This document shows, piece after piece, positions 7,142-15,755 of a DNA stretch of 64,000 nucleotides. The stretch's first letter is position 1. Each line of letters starts with the position of its first letter. The DNA comes from Luxibacter massiliensis (GTDB taxonomy: Bacteria; Bacillota; Clostridia; Lachnospirales; Lachnospiraceae): positions 992,001 through 1,056,000 of the forward strand of contig NZ_UWOE01000001.1 of NCBI RefSeq assembly GCF_900604355.1, read 5' to 3'. The position numbers and the translations under genes are program-made. The notes under the pieces were generated by a model, which was given only the letters and a program-made list of their open reading frames with translations, had not been told where the DNA came from and ran no database searches.

Positions 7142-9757
7142 ATGACGAACAACAGAAAAACAAAACGAAAGATCATCAGTCTGTTACTTTGCGGCATATT
7201 GCTGTTTCCACTTTGTCCCATGTGGGCGTTTGCGGAGGGGGCAGGAACCGGCGGGACCATTGGAGAGAGCACTACGGCGGATGAGATTCTCGGTTATCTT
7301 GGCGGGGCAGGAAATGTGACGGTGGAGGGGAAGACCATCACCCTGACCACTGATATCACCTTATCTGCGGCCATTTCTTTTACTGGCGGAGACTGGACCT
7401 TGAATATGAATGGCATGGCCTTGAAAGGCGAGGATGGAAGGGGCGTCACACCTTTGGTCATGAATGGGGGGAATCTTACTATTACGGGTACCGGGACTTT
7501 CCAGGGCGGAAGCGGCACGGAAGGTGGATCGGGAATTCTGTGTCAGAGTGGCCGTATAACACTTGGAGCGCAGGGAGAGCTTACGGCAGAGGGCGGCCGC
7601 TCTGTAGGGAGTTCTCAAGGTCAAGTTAAGGCTGGAGAGGGTATCCAAATTAGCGGGGGAGAGATTGTGTCATATGGCACCATTACAGGAATTGGAGGTT
7701 TTAACGTGAGGAATGGATCTTTATCCGGTAATGGTATCTTGGTTTCGGGGAGCGGAAAGATATCAGGCGGCAGGATTATTGCCCGGGGTAGAGAGGGCCA
7801 AAGGAATCCTGCAACTGGCGGCAATCCGGGGCACGGGGGAGCTGGCATTTTAATTCAGGATGCAGGAACCGTGTCAGCAGATAGTATCACTGCCACTGGA
7901 GGCACTGGCGGCGAGGGATATGTGGGGGATCAGGACGGCAGTGGAGGCGACGGAATTGCCGGATATAACGGAAACAACGTCACAGCAAAGACTCTGGAAG
8001 CAACTGGCGGTGCTTCTGGAAGGCAGTCCGGTGCGCCAATCAGCGGTAATGGCAGTACATTTTATACCGTCAACTTTGATACAAACGGCGGAACGGCGGC
8101 TGTTGCGTATGAGGCGCAAATCGTGGAAAGGGACAGTACAGCGGCCAAACCCACAGAGGATCCTGCGATGGCAGGTTATGGCTTTCGGGGTTGGTATCAG
8201 GGCGACAAGAAATGGGATTTTAACGTTGGTGTGACAGAGAACCTTATCTTGACAGCTAATTGGAATCCGGCAGTAGACTATCTCAAATATACATGGGATG
8301 GGGATCAGGGGAAATATGTACAGGAACCTGGCTCAGTAACAGTCTATACGGAGATTGCCGCTGATACTATTGTCTGGGGAGCCGATGACGGCCAGGAGCA
8401 TTGGTACGTTGTTACTGCGGATATCACCATATCCGGCCGCATCACTGTTAGGGGGAATGTCCATCTGGTTTTGAAAGAGGGCGTGGCCCTGACTGCGTCC
8501 GGCGGTATTAGGGTGCCGGGAGCGGACACTCCGGGGAAAAACAGCCTAAGTGTTTATGCCCAGTCCACCAATACAGGTACAATGGGAAAATTGATTGTTG
8601 TCAGCAATGACGCCGCTGGGGCGGGGATTGGAGGAGACGGGAATGCATCCGGCGGAACGATAATCATTAACGGCGGAACGGTTCATGTGGATGGCGGTAC
8701 TAAGGCCCCGGACATTGGAGGCGGCGCTGATGATACAGGTAAATTCGCCCCCAGTGATAAAATCGAGATTCTTGAATATGCGAAAGTGACAAAAGGAAAT
8801 GGCGGTAAGGTTATACTTGGCCCGGCCCATAACAAATATGGAACCGGCTGGGAGTCTGACGGGAGTTCTCACTGGCATCCCTGCCAGGTAGAGGGGTGTC
8901 AGGATCCGAGCCATGAGTCTGCAAGAGAAGCGCATGTCCCTGACCCTGGGGCGACCTGTGACACGCCGCAGAGCTGTACAGTCTGCGGTTATTCCATAGT
9001 AGCGGGGCATAACTGGGGGACTCCCCAGTATCGGTGGAGCGATGATAATCAGGATTGCACCGCGTTTAGGATCTGCCAGAATGACTCTTCCCATCAGGAG
9101 GAGGCCCAAGCAGATGTAACAGAAAGAGAGACGGAAGCTCCCACCTGTACGGAAAAAGGGAAAACGACGTATACGGCTGTATTTAAAGCAGACTGGGCAG
9201 GCCAACAGGAAAAAACAGTTGCGGATATTCCGGCAAATGGACACAAACTGGTGCATCATGATGAGGTTCCGGCTGCTGACGGGGCAGATGGGATAGCGGA
9301 GCATTACACTTGTGAAAACTGTGGCCTTCTGTTTGACAGCAGCCAGGAAGAAACCACACAGGAGGCTTTGATCCTTCCTGGAAAACCGGGGGAAGAACCG
9401 ACAGAACCAGGGGATGATACGAAACCAGGAGACACAAAGCCGGGAGATACAGAGCCGGGGGATGATACAGAACCGGGAGACACAGAGCCAGGGGATGATA
9501 CAGAGCCAGGAGACACAAAGCCCGGGGATGATACAAAGCCAGGAGATGGCACAAAGCCAGATGATGATGCAAAACCGGGAGATAATACAAAACCGGCAGA
9601 CGACACAAAGCCAGGCGGCGGCACAAGTCCAAATGAGGATACAAAAGCTACTAAGACCGGGGACAGCAGCTATCTTTGGGTGTGGGTTACTCTGCTGGCT
9701 GCAAGTGGAAGCGCGATTGTAGGAGCCGTAATGTTAAAATCCAGATTCAAAGGGTAG
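7142..9757 (+). CDS. Large secreted surface protein with InlB-type repeat and C-terminal wall/membrane anchor
   Basis: An 871-residue protein. An N-terminal signal peptide (KIISLLLCGILLFPLCPMWA) is followed by a glycine-rich, beta-strand repetitive region (residues ~50-300). An InlB B-repeat-like module (YTVNFDTNGGTAAVAYEA ... GYGFRGWYQ ... LTANW) lies near residues 305-375. More beta-rich sequence and Cys-containing modules (CQDPSHES, CDTPQSCTVCG, CENCGLLFD) come next. A hydrophilic stalk of PGDDTEPGDTKPGD-type repeats (residues ~755-830) precedes the end. The C-terminus has TKTGDSS, a hydrophobic helix and SRFKG, which resembles a sortase signal without the proline of LPxTG. GGGAGAGGG precedes ATG 7142. 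It probably displays adhesive modules on a stalk. It may be under control of the adjacent two-component system. Confidence 0.8.
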   Translation: MTNNRKTKRKIISLLLCGILLFPLCPMWAFAEGAGTGGTIGESTTADEILGYLGGAGNVTVEGKTITLTTDITLSAAISFTGGDWTLNMNGMALKGEDGRGVTPLVMNGGNLTITGTGTFQGGSGTEGGSGILCQSGRITLGAQGELTAEGGRSVGSSQGQVKAGEGIQISGGEIVSYGTITGIGGFNVRNGSLSGNGILVSGSGKISGGRIIARGREGQRNPATGGNPGHGGAGILIQDAGTVSADSITATGGTGGEGYVGDQDGSGGDGIAGYNGNNVTAKTLEATGGASGRQSGAPISGNGSTFYTVNFDTNGGTAAVAYEAQIVERDSTAAKPTEDPAMAGYGFRGWYQGDKKWDFNVGVTENLILTANWNPAVDYLKYTWDGDQGKYVQEPGSVTVYTEIAADTIVWGADDGQEHWYVVTADITISGRITVRGNVHLVLKEGVALTASGGIRVPGADTPGKNSLSVYAQSTNTGTMGKLIVVSNDAAGAGIGGDGNASGGTIIINGGTVHVDGGTKAPDIGGGADDTGKFAPSDKIEILEYAKVTKGNGGKVILGPAHNKYGTGWESDGSSHWHPCQVEGCQDPSHESAREAHVPDPGATCDTPQSCTVCGYSIVAGHNWGTPQYRWSDDNQDCTAFRICQNDSSHQEEAQADVTERETEAPTCTEKGKTTYTAVFKADWAGQQEKTVADIPANGHKLVHHDEVPAADGADGIAEHYTCENCGLLFDSSQEETTQEALILPGKPGEEPTEPGDDTKPGDTKPGDTEPGDDTEPGDTEPGDDTEPGDTKPGDDTKPGDGTKPDDDAKPGDNTKPADDTKPGGGTSPNEDTKATKTGDSSYLWVWVTLLAASGSAIVGAVMLKSRFKG
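9400..9640 (+). repeat. Tandem repeat encoding the PGD(D)T stalk
   Basis: Degenerate tandem units of about 18-30 bp, built from GGGGATGATACAGA and CCAGGAGACACAAAG variants, encode Pro-Gly-Asp-(Asp)-Thr-Glu/Lys. Unit number could vary between strains. The repeat keeps the antisense frames open, which produces false open frames on the minus strand. Confidence 0.85.
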
Positions 9758-9774
9758 TGGGTGCTTTGCCCCTG

Positions 9775-9841
9775 AAAACCTCCTTCTGACAAATAGCAGC
9801 GTTGTTTAGGAATGCTGAAGTTTGTCTGACGGAGGTTTTGC
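9775..9841 (+). terminator. Long stem-loop after the surface-protein gene
   Basis: Arms AAAACCTCCTTCTGACAAA and TTTGTCTGACGGAGGTTTT pair over 19 bp with two mismatches. The last arm ends in TTTT. It separates the surface protein from the sugar cassette. Confidence 0.7.
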
Positions 9842-9876
9842 AGGTTATACATAACGAAAGATAGGAGTGGATAGGA

Positions 9877-10296
9877 GTGGATTATCAGGAACCGAGGATG
9901 CTTAAGTTTCCCCGGCGGGGGGATGAAAGAGGACATCTGGTCGCGATAGAGGGAATGTGGGATATTCCTTTTGAGATAAAAAGGATCTTTTATATTTTCG
10001 GGTCGGACCGGGAGGCCGTGAGAGGGCGGCACGCCAATCTGCGCTCTGAGTTTGTCTTGGTTAATACGGCAGGCAGTTGTAAAGTGAAGGTTTCGGATGG
10101 AAAAGGGAAGGATACCATTTTTTCTCTGAACCGGCCTCATACCGGGATTTATCTCCCGGCGATGGTGTGGAAGGAGATGTATGAGTTCAGTCCAGACTCT
10201 GTTTTGCTTTGCCTGGCAAGTGTACATTACGATGAAAAGGAATACATCCGGGACTACGGCGATTTTCTGGAAATGGTACACAAGGAGCAGGTATGA
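9877..10296 (+). CDS. dTDP-4-keto-6-deoxyhexose 3,4-ketoisomerase (FdtA/QdtA, WxcM-like cupin)
   Basis: A 139-residue single-domain protein matching the WxcM-like/FdtA cupin family. Visible motifs are RGHLVAIEG, IKRIFYIFGSDREAVRGRHA with the conserved RGxHA, the strand GSCKVKVSDG, and HTGIYLPAMVWKEM ending in the LxLASxxYDE-like LCLASVHYDEKEYIRDY. These enzymes move the keto group of dTDP-4-keto-6-deoxyglucose from C4 to C3 so that an aminotransferase can act. Start GTG 9877 lies 9 bp after AGGAG; the 10-bp segment ATAGGAGTGG is duplicated in tandem there (9861-9880). The next gene overlaps by 4 bp. It is the first gene of a sugar cassette. Confidence 0.85.
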   Translation: MDYQEPRMLKFPRRGDERGHLVAIEGMWDIPFEIKRIFYIFGSDREAVRGRHANLRSEFVLVNTAGSCKVKVSDGKGKDTIFSLNRPHTGIYLPAMVWKEMYEFSPDSVLLCLASVHYDEKEYIRDYGDFLEMVHKEQV

Positions 10297-11279
10297 AGAT
10301 ATCAGTGGTAATACCGGTCTATTTCAATGAAGACAGTTTACTCCCCTTGTATGACGAGATGGAGAAAAAACTATTTTCCTGCCAGGAATATGACTGGGAA
10401 GTGATTATGGTCAATGATGGCTCACGGGATAGGAGTTATTCTATTATGGGGCGGTTGGCGGCCCGGGACAGGCGGATAAAAATATACAGCCTGTCCAGAA
10501 ATTTTGGCTCCCATGCAGCGATTTTATGTGGGCTGTCCAAGTGTACGGGGGACTGTGCCGTTGTAAAGGCGGCGGATCTCCAGGAGCCTGCAGAGATAAT
10601 CCTGGAAATGGTGGAAAGCTGGAAAACAGGGAATCGTGTTGTGCTGGCTGTGCGAAAGGACAGGCAGGAAGGAAGAGGACAGACTATGTTTGCTGCTTTG
10701 TACTATTGGATGGTCAGAAAAAGCGCTTTGCCACAAATGCCAAAAGGCGGTTTTGATGTCTATTTGCTGGACAAGAGGGTAATCCATGTGCTGCTGCAAT
10801 TAGACGAAAAAAACAGTGTGCTCACAGGACAGATTCTTTGGAGTGGATTTCAGACTGGAAAGATTTATTATACACGCTTGCAGAGAACATGTGGAACCAG
10901 CAGGTGGACACTGCAGAAAAAGCTGCGCCTGGTTTCTGATACGTTATTTAGTTTCTCCACATTACCGGTTACGGTAGTCTCACTGATCGGCATATTGTCC
11001 AGCTTTGGGGCGGTGGCCTGGGCTGTAGCTGCGCTGATATTGAAGCAGATAGGATGGATTTCTGTCAGTGCCTGGATGATCTTGTTTATGTTTCAGTTAT
11101 TCTGCTTTGGGATTATTATGTTGACGCTGGGGGTTTTGGGCGGATATCTCTGGAGGACTTTGGATGCATCACGGAACAGGCCGCCGTATATTGTGGAGGA
11201 AGATCAGGAGGAAATGAATGATAAGACTGAGGGGACTTCAGAAAAAGGATGCAAACAGGATGCTGGAATGGATGCATGA
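10293..11279 (+). CDS. Glycosyltransferase family 2, polyprenyl-phosphate type (GtrB-like)
   Basis: A 328-residue protein. The N-terminal GT-A domain begins KISVVIPVYFNEDSLLPLYD and has a nucleotide-binding VNDGSRDRSY and a DxD-equivalent KAADLQEP. A C-terminal pair of transmembrane helices (near residues 225-250 and 260-290) ends with YLWRTLDASRNRPPYIVEE, a hallmark of the GtrB/DPM1-like bactoprenol glucosyltransferases. These load a sugar onto undecaprenyl phosphate on the cytoplasmic face. After the family's usual end, about 24 hydrophilic residues remain; these are encoded in the 62-bp overlap with the next gene. It likely uses the dTDP-sugar made by its neighbours, which is inference. 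Confidence 0.82.
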   Translation: MKISVVIPVYFNEDSLLPLYDEMEKKLFSCQEYDWEVIMVNDGSRDRSYSIMGRLAARDRRIKIYSLSRNFGSHAAILCGLSKCTGDCAVVKAADLQEPAEIILEMVESWKTGNRVVLAVRKDRQEGRGQTMFAALYYWMVRKSALPQMPKGGFDVYLLDKRVIHVLLQLDEKNSVLTGQILWSGFQTGKIYYTRLQRTCGTSRWTLQKKLRLVSDTLFSFSTLPVTVVSLIGILSSFGAVAWAVAALILKQIGWISVSAWMILFMFQLFCFGIIMLTLGVLGGYLWRTLDASRNRPPYIVEEDQEEMNDKTEGTSEKGCKQDAGMDA

Positions 11280-11745
11280 CCCTGAAATCCAAAAGAATTT
11301 CCAGAAAGATTTTCTGGATAAAGAAATGCCGGATATTTTGTATTTTATAGAGACAGCCTCCTGCTGTCCAAAAGAGGGAGGCAGTGTCCATTTTGCGGTA
11401 GCCGGTGATGAGGATGAATATCTTGGCACCATAAGCCTGAAAAATATTTGCCTGGGAGAGCGGTGCGCCGAATATGCGGTCAGTTTGCGAAAGTGTGCCC
11501 AGGGCAAAGGGATTGGCTATGAGGCTACGAAAAAGTTGCTCCAGATGGCCTTTGGAACATTCGGATTGGAACGGGTCTATTTAAAGGTAATGGCGGACAA
11601 TGAAAAGGCGGTTCGCCTGTATGAAAAGTGTGGGTTTGTGCCAGATGCAGATTTCAGAGAGCAAATCTATAGAAATGGGAGATCCTGTGAATTAAAAAGC
11701 TATGCTATTTTTAGGGAGGATTTTTTTGCAGGCAAAGAAAGGTGA
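11218..11745 (+). CDS. GNAT N-acetyltransferase (RimJ/RimL type)
   Basis: A 175-residue GNAT protein. IRLRGLQKKDANRMLEWMHD is a typical N-terminus. The acetyl-CoA loop is CAQGKGIGYEATKKLLQMAF (Q/R-x-x-G-x-G/A) and the later block is GLERVYLKVMADNEKAVRLY followed by EKCGFV. ATG 11218 has an ideal AGGAGG 6-7 bp upstream, so it starts inside the glycosyltransferase gene (62-bp overlap). In characterised Fuc3NAc and Qui3NAc pathways the N-acetylation step uses a left-handed beta-helix transferase (FdtC/QdtC). Here a GNAT occupies that place in the operon. N-acylation of the 3-amino sugar is therefore an inference from context. Confidence 0.82.
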   Translation: MIRLRGLQKKDANRMLEWMHDPEIQKNFQKDFLDKEMPDILYFIETASCCPKEGGSVHFAVAGDEDEYLGTISLKNICLGERCAEYAVSLRKCAQGKGIGYEATKKLLQMAFGTFGLERVYLKVMADNEKAVRLYEKCGFVPDADFREQIYRNGRSCELKSYAIFREDFFAGKER

Positions 11746-11753
11746 GGCGTATC

Positions 11754-12848
11754 ATGAAAATCATGGCCAACAGGCTGGACAGAGGCTTTTATCAATATCA
11801 GGAAGAGTTTGAGAAAAAGGCTCTGGAAGTGCTGCGAAGCGGCCGGTATGTATTGGGAAAGGAAGTTTTGGCTTTTGAACAGGAATTTGCACGATACACT
11901 GGGAGCCGGTACTGTGTAGGCCTCGGGAGCGGGCTGGATGCGCTCTGGATTGCATTTTGCATTCTGGGGATTGGCTCCGGGGACGAGGTGATTGTACAGG
12001 GAAATACCTATATTGCCAGTGTGATGGGGATTACAATCAATGGAGCTACCCCGGTCTTTGTGGAACCAGACGCGTATTTTAATATAGACGCAGCCAAAAT
12101 CGAAGAGAAGATAACGGACAGGACGAAAGCGATTTTAGTGGTGCATCTATATGGCCAGGCTTCCAATATGGGTCCTATTATGGAAATCGCGCGCCGCTAT
12201 CGCCTGCGTGTTGTGGAGGATTGCGCCCAGTCCCACGGAGCCTGCTTCAAAGGACAGATGACAGGGACGTTTGGCGATATTGGCTGTTTTTCCTTTTATC
12301 CATCCAAAAATCTGGGAGCCTTTGGAGAGGCCGGGGCCATTGTGACAGATAATCGTAAAACGGCGGATGACGTAAGGATATTTCGGAATTATGGCAGTGA
12401 AAAAAGATATCATAACAAAGCAGCGGGGACGAATTCCAGGTTAGACGAACTGCAGGCAGGATTGCTGAGGGTACGTCTTTCTCATATGGCTGAACTGGAG
12501 CGGGAAAAGCGGGATGTCTGTAGAAATTATTTAAAGAAGATAAACAATCCCCATATCAGGCTGCCGAGGATCCGGGAGGGCGCAACGCATATCTGGCATC
12601 AATTTGTAGTTCAGTGTGAGGAGCGGGAAAAACTTATGAAGTACCTGGATGAAAAGGGAATTGGGACAATGATACATTATCCTATACCGCCTCATTTATC
12701 AAAGGCCTATTCTTACCTGGAATTACCAAAGGGCAGTTATCCCATCACGGAAAAATATGCAGAAACGGTATTATCGATGCCCTTATATTATGGAATGACG
12801 TGGGAAGAGGCAGACTATGTGATTGCGTGTTTGAATGCGTTCTCCTAA
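11754..12848 (+). CDS. PLP-dependent sugar 3-aminotransferase (DegT/DnrJ/EryC1/StrS; FdtB/QdtB-like)
   Basis: A 364-residue aspartate-aminotransferase-fold enzyme. Conserved blocks include SGRYVLGKEVLAFEQEFARY, VGLGSGLDALWIAF, GDEVIVQGNTYIASV, VVEDCAQSHGA, FSFYPSKNLGAFGEAGA with the PLP lysine in PSKNLG, RNYGS, and SRLDELQAGLL. QGNTYIA and YPSKNLGA are typical of the FdtB/QdtB/DesV branch that aminates C3. It would convert the 3-keto sugar made by the gene at 9877 to dTDP-3-amino-3,6-dideoxyhexose using glutamate. I chose ATG 11754 after GGTGAGG; GTG 11742 is in frame and would overlap the GNAT stop. The dTDP-glucose synthase and dehydratase are not in the window. Confidence 0.88.
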   Translation: MKIMANRLDRGFYQYQEEFEKKALEVLRSGRYVLGKEVLAFEQEFARYTGSRYCVGLGSGLDALWIAFCILGIGSGDEVIVQGNTYIASVMGITINGATPVFVEPDAYFNIDAAKIEEKITDRTKAILVVHLYGQASNMGPIMEIARRYRLRVVEDCAQSHGACFKGQMTGTFGDIGCFSFYPSKNLGAFGEAGAIVTDNRKTADDVRIFRNYGSEKRYHNKAAGTNSRLDELQAGLLRVRLSHMAELEREKRDVCRNYLKKINNPHIRLPRIREGATHIWHQFVVQCEEREKLMKYLDEKGIGTMIHYPIPPHLSKAYSYLELPKGSYPITEKYAETVLSMPLYYGMTWEEADYVIACLNAFS

Positions 12849-13001
12849 CTGTTCAGCCGTGAGGTGAAAAACTGCACTAGCTGTGAATCCCAGCCGTATG
12901 GCTGAATAGATACCAATTTTCGGCTTGACATGCTGTCTATGAATTAAGAAAAGGAAGTTGATGTTTCATTCCTATAAACATCATACATATAAGAACAGAA
13001 A

Positions 13002-15215
13002 ATGAAGAAAAAACTAAAGAAAAATACAGTATCAAAAAAACAATCAGGTAAGGCGGGGATTTTGCTGGGCGCTGCCCTGATTCTGTTTTTATTGATTTCA
13101 GTAAAATATTTATTTATGGGTGAAATATACAACTGGCAGTTGTCTGACCCGTTCTTTACCAGAAGCCTGGCCGCAAGCATCTGTGTGATCTTTGTAAGCC
13201 AACTGATTGCATATAAATTCCAAAGAGGATTTTTTGGAGCGTTGGTTGTATTATGCATTTTTCTTTCGTGGCAGGCAGTGATCGTGCCGTATGTAACAGT
13301 ACTGCTATATTTTGAGGGCATCGTATTTATTGGAAGCACCCTGCGGAGCAGGACTGAAACAAAAGAAAAATATGAACCGGATCTGATTTTAGACTTGATT
13401 ACAGGCATGTCCTGCTGGGGAGCGGCTGCGATTGTCAGTTCCCTTCTGGGATTTGGGACCATCGTCCATCTTAGGATTATGACAGTGGGGATTTTGATTT
13501 TGTGCGCCATTATAAACAGGGAACAGAAGAAATTGGGAAATACAATTCTGGGAAATGTAAATAGGCTCTATCAACAGAACAAAGGGGACTGGAAATGGAT
13601 GCTTGCCCTGAATCTCCTTCTGGTTTTAGGGTGTATGCTGGCGGCCAGAACCAATAATTCGGTTGACTTTGATTCTGTGTGGTATCTGCTGAAACCAGAA
13701 CACTTTTTGATAGGCGAGCACTCGTTCTATGACTACCTGGGATATTCTGGCTATGTATATTACTATCCGAAATTGTATGAATTGTTTATGTTACCAGTCA
13801 GCGGGTTAGGAGATTATAGTTTTATACAGATCGGGAATGTATTTTTTTATTATTTTCTATCCATAGCTATTACGCAGGGAATGAGCGGCCGTTCGGGCCA
13901 TAGGAGGCTTCTCCCATGCCTGGCCATTATGTCGGTTCCAGTGGTCACGGCCTTGGGCGTCTCGGCAAAACCTGATATGATGGGGGCGTTTCTGACGGTA
14001 ACTGCAGTTGTCTTGTTTCTTCGGTTTATAGAAAGCCATGACCGTAAATTTGTATTTTACTCCCTGGTATGCCTGGCCTTGTCTACAGGTACAAAGGTGA
14101 CATTCCTTGCCTGGGGAGGACTGGTTTTCCTATGTATTTTAGTTTATTTCATTTTCAGGATAAAAGAGAATCGGAAAGCGGATTCCGGTGAAAAGAAATA
14201 TAAAGGGGAAATCCCGTGGGTACTGATAACCGCATTGATTCTGATTGCGGGGATTCATTACAGGACTTTGCTGTTAACAGGATATCCGGTTTACCCGGTA
14301 GGGATCGGTATATGGGATAAACTGGGTTTTACTCCGACGGATGTCAGCAGGGGATTCAGTGCAAACAGTAATTATTTTGGGGCAGGGATTGACCTGCCTG
14401 CCGTTATGAAACAATTGGTTCATTTTATCTTTACTCCTGATCTGGACAGTTTATTATTTACGAAAATCTGCTGGCCTACGAATCTTTGGCTTGTATGCTA
14501 TATTGCAATGATCTGTTTGGCAGTGAAGAGGAGAAAAATAATCGGGGACGCCCATAAATGGCTGGTGCTGCTTTCCACAGCCATGTTTGTTTTTACGCTA
14601 TTGTTCGCGGGAATTCTGAAACAGCCGGACGGCAATTACTTTATTGTACCGGCGGCTGTCATTCTTTTCGCGTGTTTTAAGCTATATTATTGGAAAGACA
14701 GGGAAGAGGGGGACGGGGAAAGGATCATCATGGAATCCGCATTGGGCGGATGGATTGTTTTTGGCGTCATTTTTCTGTTGGTGACGAACTGGAGCGGGTC
14801 AATTGGATATCAATATTATGACGCCAAGCTGATAAGAAATAATTTTGATACCGATGCATGGAGATATGAGAGTATGTCTGCCAGAGGATATGAAAATATA
14901 GCGGCATATATTGAAGAATACTATCCAGATATGCGGATCATCATCTCAAGGGCAGAAATGTTTGTGGATGGGAGCGTAGAGACAGCTAACAGTGCGTTTT
15001 CGCCATCATGGAGTTCTACAGAGAAGACGGATACATATGAAGGTTTTGTGGAGTACATAAAACATGCAGAGATAAGAGGGTTTGTCATATTGGATGACGA
15101 TACAAGTGTATTTAGTGAATATGTGGAAAGGCTGGGGGAGGAAGTCGGGTTTGAGGAGACGATGAAAGATAGGGGCGCTGTGTTTTATATAGTGGATGAA
15201 GGGATGTATGGGTAG
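13002..15215 (+). CDS. Large polytopic membrane protein, possible GT-C glycosyltransferase
   Basis: A 737-residue protein with a basic N-terminus and at least twelve predicted hydrophobic segments, ending in a ~150-residue soluble C-terminal domain (from about residue 590). A luminal loop has NNSVDFDSVWYLLKPEHFL, in which an acidic pair follows the second hydrophobic region. GT-C enzymes such as PMT and ArnT place the catalytic Asp in such a loop. Other loops are ALGVSAKPDMMGAFLTV and STGTKVTFLAWGG. I do not recognise a named family, and GT-C is inferred from topology and from the neighbouring GtrB-like gene, which would supply a lipid-linked sugar. There is a 153-bp gap from the aminotransferase and no strong ribosome site. 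Confidence 0.6.
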   Translation: MKKKLKKNTVSKKQSGKAGILLGAALILFLLISVKYLFMGEIYNWQLSDPFFTRSLAASICVIFVSQLIAYKFQRGFFGALVVLCIFLSWQAVIVPYVTVLLYFEGIVFIGSTLRSRTETKEKYEPDLILDLITGMSCWGAAAIVSSLLGFGTIVHLRIMTVGILILCAIINREQKKLGNTILGNVNRLYQQNKGDWKWMLALNLLLVLGCMLAARTNNSVDFDSVWYLLKPEHFLIGEHSFYDYLGYSGYVYYYPKLYELFMLPVSGLGDYSFIQIGNVFFYYFLSIAITQGMSGRSGHRRLLPCLAIMSVPVVTALGVSAKPDMMGAFLTVTAVVLFLRFIESHDRKFVFYSLVCLALSTGTKVTFLAWGGLVFLCILVYFIFRIKENRKADSGEKKYKGEIPWVLITALILIAGIHYRTLLLTGYPVYPVGIGIWDKLGFTPTDVSRGFSANSNYFGAGIDLPAVMKQLVHFIFTPDLDSLLFTKICWPTNLWLVCYIAMICLAVKRRKIIGDAHKWLVLLSTAMFVFTLLFAGILKQPDGNYFIVPAAVILFACFKLYYWKDREEGDGERIIMESALGGWIVFGVIFLLVTNWSGSIGYQYYDAKLIRNNFDTDAWRYESMSARGYENIAAYIEEYYPDMRIIISRAEMFVDGSVETANSAFSPSWSSTEKTDTYEGFVEYIKHAEIRGFVILDDDTSVFSEYVERLGEEVGFEETMKDRGAVFYIVDEGMYG

Positions 15216-15755
15216 AGTGGCGCTTGTATATGGGGACTGTACTGTGTAGAGTAGTGTAGAGTTGTAGAGTAACGATTTTAGTCCGCCTTACATGGGTCTA
15301 TCATAGATAAGGCCCAAACAGCCAATAATCATGACTGGCAAGCCTGACGGCAAGTGTCAAGCTTGCCAGTGAACAGCAGCCATAGAGTCTGCTCGCAGTT
15401 TGCGTGCATGGGGGCGGTGATTCCAATATAAGAAATCAGGCCTGTCATCGATGGTTTTATTTTTTTGTAAAAGACAAACTTTGTGGTATTTTAGATTGGA
15501 TTGAAGGCTGCTGTCTGTGGACGGATTGGAGGTATGCAATGGGGGGATGCAGCCCTACAATTTTTGCCGGCTTTTGCCAGGTTAAAATGGATTTTTATGA
15601 GGAATAGTGATAAAGTGGTAAAAGAGCGTATTTAGCGGCAGAGGAGATGCTTGCTAAGTGAAGCATAGTCCACTTAGCCTGTATTCCCATAAACTGGGCG
15701 CGATAGAGCAGCTATGTTGAAAATAGATAGCAGGCTATGAGAAAAGGAGAAGAAA
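15216..15755. other. Intergenic region with a hairpin, no gene seen
   Basis: About 540 bp. It holds short GTAGAGT-type direct repeats (15245-15272) and a perfect 10-bp inverted repeat ACTGGCAAGC / GCTTGCCAGT (15334-15343 and 15361-15370, 17-base loop). Short open frames here have no ribosome site or family match. The HAD gene has its own AAAAGGAGAAG site at about 15743. Confidence 0.5.

Noticed and set aside
8546..9644. Long open frames on the minus strand inside the surface-protein gene (up to ~250 codons, Pro/Ser- or Leu-rich)
   Set aside because: They are antisense to the repetitive stalk and beta-rich region. Their composition mirrors the repeat, and no ribosome site or family is seen.
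15334..15370. Perfect 10-bp inverted repeat as a terminator of the sugar cassette
   Set aside because: It lacks a T-run and lies ~120 bp after the last gene. I note it only as a hairpin.
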